From contig OY969905.1 of the NCBI GenBank assembly GCA_963704455.1, positions 2,604,001 to 2,668,000 on the forward strand: a DNA stretch of 64,000 bases. The letters run 5' to 3'. Position numbers and translations under genes: made by a program. The first letter of the stretch is position 1. Each line of letters opens with the position of its first letter. A model generated the notes under the pieces. That model saw only the letters and a list, made by a program, of their open reading frames with translations. It had not been told where the DNA came from and ran no database searches. This document shows positions 26,823 through 35,402 of the stretch, in pieces. The DNA comes from DASTCZ01 sp963704455 (GTDB lineage Bacteria > Acidobacteriota > Terriglobia > Acidiferrales > UBA7541).

Positions 26823-27388
26823 TTCGGCGGCTCCGTCTGGAGTTTTTGGCGTTCCGCGGAGGGCGCATCGGCCAAGCTAGCCTGCTGGCTCAATTGAAGC
26901 GCGCGAATGTACGCCGCGATGCGCCAGCGATCTTCCGCACTGACGCGCGACGAGTAGCTGTACATCACGCCGAGGCCGTTCGTCATTACATCGAAGAAAT
27001 GCCCCGGCGGCGCCTGGCGCAGGCGGTCAATGTGATACGACGGCGGTTGCGGAAATCCGCGCAACACAATCATGCCGCGCCCGCTGCCGGTAACGTCATG
27101 GCAGGGCGCGCAATAAATGTTGAATCGCTCGCGCCCACGTTCCAGGTCCGCGCGCGTGATGGGGAATGGGAAAACCTCCGCGTCCTTCCCATCCACTTTA
27201 CCGGTGTAAAGCAGCGAATCCAGATGTAGCTGGCCGCGGGCGACAGTCCCCGCGACCGGCTGGCGCGCGGAGCGGCCGTCGTCAAAAAATGTCGACGCGT
27301 CATAGGGGTTGTAGCGCGGCTGCACCTGCATGTCCTGGCGACACCCGGCCGCAAACAACACAAATGCCGCCGCGAGGAAAATCCTCAC
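26819..27388 (-). CDS. actE: Alternative complex III mono-heme cytochrome c lipoprotein ActE
   Basis: The frame is open from a TTG at 27430, but a GTG at 27388 with AAGG five bases upstream gives a clean lipoprotein signal (MRIFLAAAFVLFAAGC), and I use that start: 189 residues. The heme motif is C-A-P-C-H in FNIYCAPCHDVTGSGRG near residue 100. YSSRVSAEDRWRIAAYIRALQ is the conserved C-terminal helix of this subunit. It passes electrons from the complex to the oxidase. Its 3' end overlaps actF. Confidence 0.86.
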   Translation of the reverse strand: MRIFLAAAFVLFAAGCRQDMQVQPRYNPYDASTFFDDGRSARQPVAGTVARGQLHLDSLLYTGKVDGKDAEVFPFPITRADLERGRERFNIYCAPCHDVTGSGRGMIVLRGFPQPPSYHIDRLRQAPPGHFFDVMTNGLGVMYSYSSRVSAEDRWRIAAYIRALQLSQQASLADAPSAERQKLQTEPPK

Positions 27389-27419
27389 GCGCACCTTTCT
27401 GCTGCGCCGAATTTGCACG

Positions 27420-27956
27420 TTACATCTCAACTTCGGAAACCTCTCGCGCCTGCAACCCTTGCAGGAACGCTTTCGTCTTTGCCAAATCGAATTTCTTGTC
27501 GCGCGCTTTAATCAGCAGGAAAAATCTGTCGCGCGTGGCCAGCGCGAACCGTTCCACGTTGAAAACCGGATGATATGGCGCCGGCAGCCCGTTCATGGCG
27601 AGCATTCCGAACACGCAGAAAAGCGCCGCGCCGAGCACCGTCAGCTCGAATGTAATCGGAATGAACGCGGGCCAGGAATTGTAAGGCTTCCCCGCGACGT
27701 TGAGCGGATAGCTGAACACGTTCGCGTAATACTGCATGAAAAATCCGGTCAGCCCGCCGAGCACTCCGCCAATAAGCACAACAAGCGGCAAGCTCGAATG
27801 ATGAAATCCCACCGCTTCCGCCAATCCCTCAACCGGCAGCGGCGTGAACGCGTCCACGCGCTTGTAGCCCGCCGCATTCGTTTTGTGCGCCGCGGCAAGC
27901 AAAGCTTCGGGCGTCTCAAATTCCGCGAGCAATCCGTAAAGTGGATGTCTCCGCAT
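27420..27956 (-). CDS. actD: Alternative complex III membrane subunit ActD
   Basis: A 178-residue protein (DUF3341 type): N-terminal soluble domain beginning HPLYGLLAEFETPEALLAAAH, then two membrane helices (LPLVVLIGGVLGGLTGFFMQYY and FIPITFELTVLGAALFCVFGML) and a C-terminal tail including YHPVFNVERFALATRDRFFLLI. It is a scaffold subunit of the complex. The ATG begins two bases after the actB stop, indicating coupled translation. Confidence 0.9.
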   Translation of the reverse strand: MRRHPLYGLLAEFETPEALLAAAHKTNAAGYKRVDAFTPLPVEGLAEAVGFHHSSLPLVVLIGGVLGGLTGFFMQYYANVFSYPLNVAGKPYNSWPAFIPITFELTVLGAALFCVFGMLAMNGLPAPYHPVFNVERFALATRDRFFLLIKARDKKFDLAKTKAFLQGLQAREVSEVEM

Positions 27957-27958
27957 GC

Positions 27959-30900
27959 TCAGCCCTTCCCGTCCTTGGGCATTTCCGGATTCGGATTGCG
28001 CAATCGCGCGAGATAACTTGTGCGCGGGCGCGTGTTCAGTTCCGGCAGGAGCGTGTAATCGCGCGGGCTCGCCTTCGCTTTTGCCACGCGACTGTTCTTG
28101 TCATTAATGTTTCCAAATGTAATCGCCTGTGCCGGGCACACCGCTTCGCACGCCGTAACGATTTCGCCGTCGCGCACCTCGCGGTCCTGCTTCTCCGCTT
28201 CAATCTTTGCAGACTGAATGCGCTGCACACAGTAGCTGCATTTTTCCATCACGCCACGGCTGCGCACGGTCACATTCGGATTCCGCAACGGCATCAGCGA
28301 TTGCGTTGTGAAGTCGGAATACAATTTGAAATTAAAGCGCCGCACTTTGTACGGGCAATTGTTTGAGCAGTAGCGCGTACCGACGCAGCGGTTGTAAATC
28401 ATCTCGTTCAGCCCTTCGGGGCTGTGAACGGTGGCCGCAACCGGGCACACGCCTTCGCACGGCGCGTTTTCGCAGTGCATGCACGGCACGGGCTCGAAAT
28501 AAGTCTCCGGCGCGTCGAGGTCGCCGCGGAAATAAGTGTCCACGCGCAGCCAGTGCATCTCGCGCCCGGCCATCACTTCTTCCTTGCCCACGACGGGAAT
28601 ATTATTTTCCGCCTGGCACGCCACCACGCACGCGTTGCAGCCGTTGCACTTGTTCAGGTCAATCGCCATGCCCCAGGCGTATCCTTTGTAGTCGAAGCCC
28701 GGATAGAGCGAGAGTTCCTTCGGCGGCATTTCGGTTTTTTCCTGCGCGAATTTCGGATTGCGGCGGAATTCTTCCAGTGTGCCGACTTGCACGAGCTCGC
28801 GCTCGAATGCGTTCACACTTTCGAGCTCTTCTTTGCGACCATTCGCATCAATCATGCTGTGGTGCTGTGTGACAGCGAGGTCGTAATGCTTGCCGGTCTT
28901 TGTGATTTTTATTCCATGGTTAAGCGCATTTGTTCCCGCAATCCACGGCCAGTCGCTGTCTTGCAATCTATAAGCGTTGAACCCAGTGTTCGTGCCAAGG
29001 CGTCCAGCTCGGCGGCGTCCGTAACCGACATGGAGAGTGACGGAATCATCTGCCTGTCCGGGCACGACCCAAACGGGCGATTCGATGCTGCTCGCACCGC
29101 GACTGACTTGAACGACATTGCCATTTACTACGCCGAGTTTTTGCGCGGTCGCAGGGCTCAAATGTACAGTGTTGTCCCATGTGAGTTTGGAGATCGGCTT
29201 CGGCGTTTCCTGCAGCCAGCCGTTATTGGCAAATCTGCCGTCATAGATGGTGGGATCTGGACGGAATATGAATTCAATAATGTCAGGAGTGACGAGAATA
29301 CTACCGAAGATAGTTGGATGTGGGCCTTTCTTCCATTCTTTAAGTTTCTGTTTTTCATCCTTTGAAAGGTTGCGAAGATAGGTGTCGTCCGCCTCGGATT
29401 CGCTTTGGGCTACGACTTCCTGCTGCGGCAGAGTAGTTCCCGCAATTACCCCATCGTGAAGCGATGTTTCCCAGAACGGTTCGAAGTTCTTATCGTCTTT
29501 TCGTGTCGTCCAGAATTGGCGCAAAATCTCATGAGAAGTCTTGTCCGCATGTCCCTGCAATGCGCCGACGATTTCGTGTGCCGACTTACCATCATAAAGA
29601 GGGGCAATCACCGGCTGGATGAAACTTATCGTGCCATCGAAAGCTTTGGCATCGCCCCATGATTCCAAGTAATGAGCTTCTGGAACGTGCCAGTGGCATA
29701 GGTCTGCCGTCTCATCCTCGTAAAGGCTCAGATTTGCGCGGAAAGGAACCCTTAGCAGAGCAGAGGTAAAATTCAGGTCCTCAGGGGTTGAATAAGCCGG
29801 ATTACTCCCAATGATAAAGATTGCCTGAACCTTGCCGCCTGTCATTTCGTCCACGAGTTGCTTCAGTGATTCGAGTTCGTTCGTGGGAATCACCTCAAGG
29901 GGATCGGTGTAAATCACAGTGTTGCCCACGGCACCGAGCGCGGCGTTCATGGTGTGGGCAAGAGCGTGCACCACTGCCGTTTGTTGTTCGCCCGGCACGA
30001 CTAGGGATGAGCCATAGTGATTCCGCAAATCTCGCGCAAGTGCTTCCACCCAGTCATCCGGAATGCCAAACTTATGAGATGTCCTGATCGTCTCGGGCCA
30101 GTATTTCGCGCCCAGCTTTTCTGCGAGCAATTCTGCAAATGATTCAAAGCTTGTTGCCCAAATCGCTTTGCGATGATCAGCCATTGCACCAGTCGTGCTG
30201 GCGCCTTGCTCAACAACATAAAGGCGATTCATTCTCGCCGCGGAAGTTTCTGCGTTTCGCCGCGAAGCAAAATCGCGCGCATAACGAACCGCGCCCGGGC
30301 CAGAATAGAGAAAGTCGGAGTCGAGTGAGAGGATTACGTCGGCCTTATCGAATCGATAGACTGGATTCAGGTAACGGCCAAAGGCCATCTTCGTACCTTC
30401 GCGCACGTTGTCACGCGAGCACGGCTCCCACTGATGCCACCGCGCTTCCGGAAATTCCTTCAGCAACTCCTGCATCTGCCAACCTAGAGTGGGTGAAGTG
30501 ACAGTCTCGGTAAGAATGCGCAGACCCGCGCCTTTCGTCGTTGCGAGATTCGTCCGCAAATCCGCACCCGCCGAAAGAAACGCAGCGTAGCTGCTTATGC
30601 GCCCCTCATGCACCACCACCTGCGAGCGATCGGGATCGTACAAATCCAAAATGGACGCCTGCGCGAAAATATCCGTCGCGCCGAGGCTGCCGGGATGCAA
30701 CGGATTGCCTTCGATCTTCGTGGGCCGCCCCATGTGGCTTTCCACCAGCACGCCCGTCCCCACGCCGCCCTGCACAAATGTGGTCGCATAGAAGAGCGGC
30801 TTGCCCGGAATAATTTCCTCGGGTGCGCGCACGTAGGGCACGATCTTCTGCTCCGGCATTTTCGTGCAGCCGGAAAGCCCCGCAAGCGCCGCCGAAGCCG

Positions 30901-31111
30901 CCATGAACTTCAGCATGTCGCGCCGCTGCAGTGCGCCCTTTTCTTTTTCGGGATCATTCGGAAATTCATTGTGGAGATACGAGCGGTACTCCTCGGTGTC
31001 CGCCAGTTCCTCAAGGCTCCGCCACATGCGCCGCGGCCCCGCGCCCTTCGCGCTCTCGCGCAATGCGTCCAGATCCATGCGCTTCTTCAAGTTGTCGTCG
31101 AACGTCGTCAT
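27959..31111 (-). CDS. actB: Alternative complex III molybdopterin-like/iron-sulfur subunit ActB
   Basis: A 1050-residue fusion. A leader near residues 62-82 has twin arginines and a lipobox-like cysteine (QRRDMLKFMAASAAL..GC), so export is probably by Tat. Residues about 85-780 resemble a molybdopterin oxidoreductase that in this family carries no cofactor. From about residue 815 four ferredoxin-type cysteine groups follow: CNGCNACVVAC, CMHCENAPCEGVC, CVGTRYCSNNC and CSYCVQRIQ with CEAVC. The clusters relay electrons from quinol to the cytochrome subunits. The DNA for the middle of the gene (about 28.9-30.5 kb) is much poorer in GC than both ends. Confidence 0.93.
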   Translation of the reverse strand: MTTFDDNLKKRMDLDALRESAKGAGPRRMWRSLEELADTEEYRSYLHNEFPNDPEKEKGALQRRDMLKFMAASAALAGLSGCTKMPEQKIVPYVRAPEEIIPGKPLFYATTFVQGGVGTGVLVESHMGRPTKIEGNPLHPGSLGATDIFAQASILDLYDPDRSQVVVHEGRISSYAAFLSAGADLRTNLATTKGAGLRILTETVTSPTLGWQMQELLKEFPEARWHQWEPCSRDNVREGTKMAFGRYLNPVYRFDKADVILSLDSDFLYSGPGAVRYARDFASRRNAETSAARMNRLYVVEQGASTTGAMADHRKAIWATSFESFAELLAEKLGAKYWPETIRTSHKFGIPDDWVEALARDLRNHYGSSLVVPGEQQTAVVHALAHTMNAALGAVGNTVIYTDPLEVIPTNELESLKQLVDEMTGGKVQAIFIIGSNPAYSTPEDLNFTSALLRVPFRANLSLYEDETADLCHWHVPEAHYLESWGDAKAFDGTISFIQPVIAPLYDGKSAHEIVGALQGHADKTSHEILRQFWTTRKDDKNFEPFWETSLHDGVIAGTTLPQQEVVAQSESEADDTYLRNLSKDEKQKLKEWKKGPHPTIFGSILVTPDIIEFIFRPDPTIYDGRFANNGWLQETPKPISKLTWDNTVHLSPATAQKLGVVNGNVVQVSRGASSIESPVWVVPGQADDSVTLHVGYGRRRAGRLGTNTGFNAYRLQDSDWPWIAGTNALNHGIKITKTGKHYDLAVTQHHSMIDANGRKEELESVNAFERELVQVGTLEEFRRNPKFAQEKTEMPPKELSLYPGFDYKGYAWGMAIDLNKCNGCNACVVACQAENNIPVVGKEEVMAGREMHWLRVDTYFRGDLDAPETYFEPVPCMHCENAPCEGVCPVAATVHSPEGLNEMIYNRCVGTRYCSNNCPYKVRRFNFKLYSDFTTQSLMPLRNPNVTVRSRGVMEKCSYCVQRIQSAKIEAEKQDREVRDGEIVTACEAVCPAQAITFGNINDKNSRVAKAKASPRDYTLLPELNTRPRTSYLARLRNPNPEMPKDGKG

Positions 31112-31130
31112 CGAATCCTTCGTATCGCCT

Positions 31131-31781
31131 CTACCTGTGGCACGTCGAACAATTCGTCAAACTCTGAATCTTGTATTTCTTCACCAGCTCCATTCCCAAC
31201 TCCGCCTGGTTCGCGGGCTCAACGTAATGCGGGTTGAACACTTCGCCCTTCGGCCGTACGTATTTTTCCGGATTGCGGTGGCAATCGAGGCACCAGCTCA
31301 TCTGCAGCGTGTTCGCGCGCCAGGTGAGCGGCATGTCCGCCACCGGCCCGTGGCAGGTCGTGCAGCCGACGCCTTTGTTTACGTGAATGCTGTGATTGAA
31401 ATAGACGAAGTCCGGCACGGCGTTTACGCGCACCCACTCAATGGATTTGTCGTCGCGATAGCTCGCGCGCACCGGCTCCAGCATCGGGCTTTTCACCCAG
31501 ATCTGCGAATGGCAGGTCATGCAGGTCTGCGTCGGCGGCATGCCCGCGGCTGGCGACGTCTCCACCGAAGTGTGGCAATAACGGCAATCGAGCCCCAGCT
31601 CCCCCGCGTGGTGCTTGTGGCTGAATGGCACCGGCTGATCTTTGGCGACGTTTACATCCGTCACGTAGGGCGAGGCCGACAGCTCATACACGGCCCAGCC
31701 AAGCGCGGCAAGCAGAAACACCGCGCCATAGATGCTCACGCGAGCGATGGTGTTCGTGCTGCGATGAAATAGTTGCGCCAT
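31131..31781 (-). CDS. actA: Alternative complex III pentaheme cytochrome ActA
   Basis: A 216-residue protein with one N-terminal membrane helix (about 15-33) and five CxxCH heme sites: C66/H70, C87/H91, C140/H144, C164/H168 and C211/H215, the last at the extreme C-terminus. Extra histidines (FSHKHHAG near 54, FNHSIHVNKG near 129) are likely distal ligands. ActA is the periplasmic multiheme subunit of alternative complex III. It lies between actC and actB instead of first in the operon. Confidence 0.93.
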   Translation of the reverse strand: MAQLFHRSTNTIARVSIYGAVFLLAALGWAVYELSASPYVTDVNVAKDQPVPFSHKHHAGELGLDCRYCHTSVETSPAAGMPPTQTCMTCHSQIWVKSPMLEPVRASYRDDKSIEWVRVNAVPDFVYFNHSIHVNKGVGCTTCHGPVADMPLTWRANTLQMSWCLDCHRNPEKYVRPKGEVFNPHYVEPANQAELGMELVKKYKIQSLTNCSTCHR

Positions 31782-31824
31782 AAATTTCAGCCGCTACAAT
31801 TTGCCGCAAATATTTCGCGGCGCG

Positions 31825-33183
31825 TTATTTCTTTTCGCCCTCCTGCGGAGCCGGCACCAGCCCGCGCATCTCCGAGATCGAAATGATCGGCAGGAACCGG
31901 ATGAACAGGAACAGCAGCGTCAGGAAAAGTCCAATCGTCCCGATAAACGTCGCCCAGTCCCAGCGTGTGGGGTAGTACATCCCCCACGACGACGGCAGGA
32001 AATCGCGGTGCAGGCTCGTCACCACGATGATGAACCGCTCGAGCCACATGCCGATATTCACGATCAGCGAAATCGCGAACAGAATCCCAACGTTTGTCCT
32101 GATTTTCTTGAACCACATCATTTGCGGAATCAGGATGTTGCAGGCAATCAGCAACCAATAGAAAAACGCATACGGTCCGCCCCAACGGTTCAGGGTCATG
32201 AATTTCTCGTAGCCGTTTCCGCTATAGAACGCGCCAAACGTTTCCATCATGTAGCCGTATGCGACGATCAGTCCCGTGGCCAGCATCACCTTGGCCATGT
32301 TCTCCAGATGCCGCATGGTGATGAAATCTTCCAGGCCATAGAACTTGCGGATGGGAATCGAGAGCGTCATTACCATCGCGAAGCCGGAGTAAATCGCGCC
32401 GGCCACGAAATACGGCGGAAAAATAGTCGTGTGCCATCCGGGAACCAATGCCACCGCAAAATCGAAGCTCACCACCGTGTGCACCGAGACAACGAGCGGC
32501 GTCGCCAGACCTGCGAGCAAAAGTGACGCCAGCTCATACCGGTGCCAGTGCACCGCCGAGCCGCGCCAGCCCATTGCCAGAATCCCGTAAATGACTTTCG
32601 CCGCGCGTTTTCTTGCGCGGTCGCGCAGCGTCGCCAGGTCTGGAATCAATCCCACGAACCAGAAGAGCAGCGACACCGTTGCGTAAGTTGAAACCGCGAA
32701 CACGTCCCACACCAGCGGGCTGCGAAACTGCGGCCACAGTCCCATTGTGTTTGGGTAGGGAGCCATCCAGTAGGCGAGCCACGGACGCCCCATGTGCAGC
32801 AGCGGGAAAAGCCCAGCGCAAGCCACGGCAAAAAGCGTCATTGCTTCCGCAAACCGATTGATGGACGTGCGCCATCGCTGCCGCAACAATAAGAGGATCG
32901 CGGAAATCAGCGTCCCGGCGTGGCCGATCCCGATCCACCACACGAAATTAACAATCGCAAAGCCCCATCCGACCGGGATGTTGATGCCCCAAATCCCCAC
33001 ACCAATCGCAAAAAGCCAAAAGACCGCGTAGGTGAGCAGCATCAACAGCGCGAATGCAATCGCAAAGCCGAAATACCAGCCGCGTGGCGTGCCGCGTCTC
33101 AAAACGATTGCACTGATTTTGTCGGTGACCGAGGCATAGGTATAGCCGGGTTCGATGACGGGCGGGTTTTGCGCGGATCCCAT
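31825..33183 (-). CDS. actC: Alternative complex III NrfD-like quinone-binding subunit ActC
   Basis: A 452-residue polytopic protein of the NrfD/PsrC family with about ten membrane helices. Recognisable segments: NFVWWIGIGHAGTLISAILLL near residue 79, LLHMGRPWLAYWMAPYPN near 128, WRGSAVHWHRYELASLLLAGLATPLVV split over 205-231, and SLHRDFLPSSWGMYYPTRWD near 397. It binds quinol at the membrane interface. It is the first gene of the 12-gene operon, 43 bases upstream of actA; the usual order has actC after actB. Confidence 0.92.
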   Translation of the reverse strand: MGSAQNPPVIEPGYTYASVTDKISAIVLRRGTPRGWYFGFAIAFALLMLLTYAVFWLFAIGVGIWGINIPVGWGFAIVNFVWWIGIGHAGTLISAILLLLRQRWRTSINRFAEAMTLFAVACAGLFPLLHMGRPWLAYWMAPYPNTMGLWPQFRSPLVWDVFAVSTYATVSLLFWFVGLIPDLATLRDRARKRAAKVIYGILAMGWRGSAVHWHRYELASLLLAGLATPLVVSVHTVVSFDFAVALVPGWHTTIFPPYFVAGAIYSGFAMVMTLSIPIRKFYGLEDFITMRHLENMAKVMLATGLIVAYGYMMETFGAFYSGNGYEKFMTLNRWGGPYAFFYWLLIACNILIPQMMWFKKIRTNVGILFAISLIVNIGMWLERFIIVVTSLHRDFLPSSWGMYYPTRWDWATFIGTIGLFLTLLFLFIRFLPIISISEMRGLVPAPQEGEKK

Positions 33184-33655
33184 AATTCAGGGAATTCTTC
33201 TCTCGGACAGCTCAGAAAACCTGTTGCGCCTTATTCTTTCTCGCTCCGTTGCGGCCGATTTCACCGCTCATGCCTGTTCAGTGTGGCATTCCGCGTTAAG
33301 TTTGGCGCGACCGCACAACAAGAATGAGATGCCGTTGTGACCGTTTTGACGGCAAAATTTCAGAGCGCGAATGAAAAAAAGTAAGCGCGAGAATAGCGCC
33401 GAATCTTTTACCACGCAAGTTGCACTGATCCATCGGAAGCGCTCTTTGCAGGGAGATTTTCGGTCATTTCAGGGCGCGCGTCAGCCTGCAAGTTGGCCTT
33501 ACTTTTCCGCTCGGAAAGCCCGGATGTATGTGCCGCCTCAGTCGAATCGCTTAAACCGAGAGCGCGTATTGCGTGCTAACTAAACTTGATATAAATCATG
33601 AATTATCTTATAAGTGAATGGAGAAACATTGCGTGGATCGCTCGCGGAGGTTATT
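33184..33655. other. Intergenic region upstream of the respiratory operon
   Basis: 472 bases that must include the promoter of the minus-strand act/cta operon. The best minus-strand match (TTGTTG, 17 bases, TAACGC near 33300) is weak. A plus-strand frame at 33371-33583 has no ribosome site or recognisable domain, and I do not call it. No strong hairpin or repeat was seen. Confidence 0.4.
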
Positions 33656-34306
33656 GTGCGTAGACTGGCACAGCCCATTTTGATTGTTCTACTTGCACAA
33701 TCCTTTGCGCCCGCACCGGTGTTTGCCGGAACCACCACATCGCTGGGCGTCGTCACCGGGGCGGATAAGGCGATCATTGGCCGGGCAACTGCCGTGGATG
33801 GTTCAAGCGTTTATGACGGGGATACCATTTCCACCGCACGCACGGGCACGATTCGCCTGCGATTGGGGCAGTCCCAGCTTGTGCTTGGGGGCGACACCAC
33901 CGTCACATTGCACAAAACGGACGCGGGCATTTGTGCGACGCTTCAGCGCGGCATCTTGCGTTTTTCGAGTGTCACGAGCACGCCGATCGAAGTTCGGGCG
34001 TTGGATTCACTCGTCGTTCGCGCGAAAGGCGACACCGCGGTAATCGGCCAGGTGTCGCTCGTGGCGCCGGCAATCTTTGAAGTCGGAAGCAGCAAAGGCG
34101 ACCTCTTAGTGAGCATTGATGGAACAGATCACGTGGTGGCCGAATCGACGGCCTACCGTGTTAGCTTGGATGAATCAAGTGATGGAACCACTGCCCAACA
34201 TGGCAAGGGAGCGCCATCTTGGATTTGGTTTCCAGTTTTGCTGGCTCCCTTGGCAATCGCAATCCCCGTCAACGTCATTCTCGAAAGCCCCAGCATTCCG
34301 CAATAA
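33656..34306 (+). CDS. Exported FecR-like domain protein
   Basis: 216 residues from a GTG at 33656 that has GGAGG five bases upstream; this start gives a signal peptide (RRLAQPILIVLLAQSF..FA). The body reads SVYDGDTISTARTGTIRLRLG followed by QLVLGGDTTVTLH and GILRFSS, the beta-strand pattern of FecR-like domains that sense or scaffold polysaccharide in the periplasm. A C-terminal hydrophobic helix (WIWFPVLLAPLAIAIPVNVIL) probably anchors it to the membrane. The gene stands alone. Confidence 0.65.
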   Translation: MRRLAQPILIVLLAQSFAPAPVFAGTTTSLGVVTGADKAIIGRATAVDGSSVYDGDTISTARTGTIRLRLGQSQLVLGGDTTVTLHKTDAGICATLQRGILRFSSVTSTPIEVRALDSLVVRAKGDTAVIGQVSLVAPAIFEVGSSKGDLLVSIDGTDHVVAESTAYRVSLDESSDGTTAQHGKGAPSWIWFPVLLAPLAIAIPVNVILESPSIPQ

Positions 34307-34738
34307 TCTAATTAGGCAAGACTGACTGCGCGTTTTTCTCGGGACATCTGCATTGGCTGCCAAGTGCGTTCCGAGGCCCGGCGGAGAAAAACCTATTCCA
34401 TCAATACTTGGGATTTCTGCCCCGGCGAAAACCAGAGGTCGCCCGAACGTACTTCCGCCGTTATTTGGGTACGGTCGTTTGGGTGTGTGGAAGGTAGGCG
34501 GCGGAAGTAGTAGAGGAGGAAAGGCGGACCGGCCCAGCCCTCAATCCCCTAAAGGGATCCTCGGCTCGCCTTTCCCCATCGGCCCTTCTAAAAGGCACGC
34601 CGCAAGCCAAACGTAACTCACTGAAAATAATAGGGTACCGGCTGTCCGTGGAGCGTAAAAACCTCCTACCCCATGGAGATTTTGCTTCGAATTGGGCGTC
34701 GTGGCGGCAAAACTAGGGTCCGGGACTGGCGGGCCGAC
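34307..34738. other. Intergenic region with two nested inverted repeats
   Basis: 432 bases without a supported gene. TACTTCCGCCG at 34450-34460 pairs perfectly with 34499-34509. Directly after it, GGAAAGGCG at 34518-34526 pairs with 34567-34575 and encloses a short ATCCC/GGGAT stem at 34544-34558. No T-run follows either one, so they do not look like simple terminators; a structured RNA is possible. Confidence 0.4.
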
Positions 34739-35161
34739 CTAAATCCAGGTCTTGGCGTGGTATTCGCGATAGGCATCCCCAAATGCCGCTTCGAGGACTT
34801 CTGCCTCTTTACGGGCGCGCACGATCTGCAATGGCACAATCACAAGAAGAACCAGCAGGAAAATGGGCCGTTCGAAGAACAAACATAGCCCTGCAATTAC
34901 AATGCTCCCAAACACGTAAATTGGGTTCCGGATCCGCGAATAGAGCCCGTTCGTGACCAGCGCCGTAGCCTTTGCGCTTACCGAAAACGATGGCCCCAAC
35001 TGAATCCTCGCCAGCGCCCAAAGGGCAGCGCCAACACCAATCATGCAAATCGCGGCCACGCGCATTACCGGCCACGGCTCGTTGAGATGGCTCCATACCA
35101 GATAGACGAAAGCCCCCAGAATCAGCGGAATGGCTACCCAAGAATCGCGGCCTTGTCTCAT
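34739..35161 (-). CDS. ICMT/PEMT-family membrane methyltransferase
   Basis: A 140-residue membrane protein with about four hydrophobic segments. LVTNGLYSRIRNPIYVFG is the hallmark of the isoprenylcysteine carboxyl methyltransferase / phospholipid methyltransferase group, and ARKEAEVLEAAFGDAYREYHAKT is the conserved C-terminal helix that contributes to the S-adenosylmethionine site. The substrate in bacteria is usually unknown. Confidence 0.82.
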   Translation of the reverse strand: MRQGRDSWVAIPLILGAFVYLVWSHLNEPWPVMRVAAICMIGVGAALWALARIQLGPSFSVSAKATALVTNGLYSRIRNPIYVFGSIVIAGLCLFFERPIFLLVLLVIVPLQIVRARKEAEVLEAAFGDAYREYHAKTWI

Positions 35162-35402
35162 GCCATCAAATTACGGGCGCAAACCCGTATTTCCCCCGGA
35201 TTTCTTGTGATTGCGGTTCGGTGCGCTCTCTACTGTAATACGCGTAACGCCATCGCGAAATGTCAGGAAAACACAGTGTTTCTTTGCGCCCTTTAACAGC
35301 GCCTTGACCGCACTTGCAAATTCTGTTTAAGCTGAAAGATTACGCTGGCCGTATTCTGCTCACTGGGCGGCGGCCCGCGCAGGGAAAGGGTCTCCAAGCT
35401 CC

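Noticed and set aside
33371..33583. Possible 70-codon gene upstream of the FecR-like gene
   Set aside because: No ribosome site, no domain, and composition like intergenic DNA.
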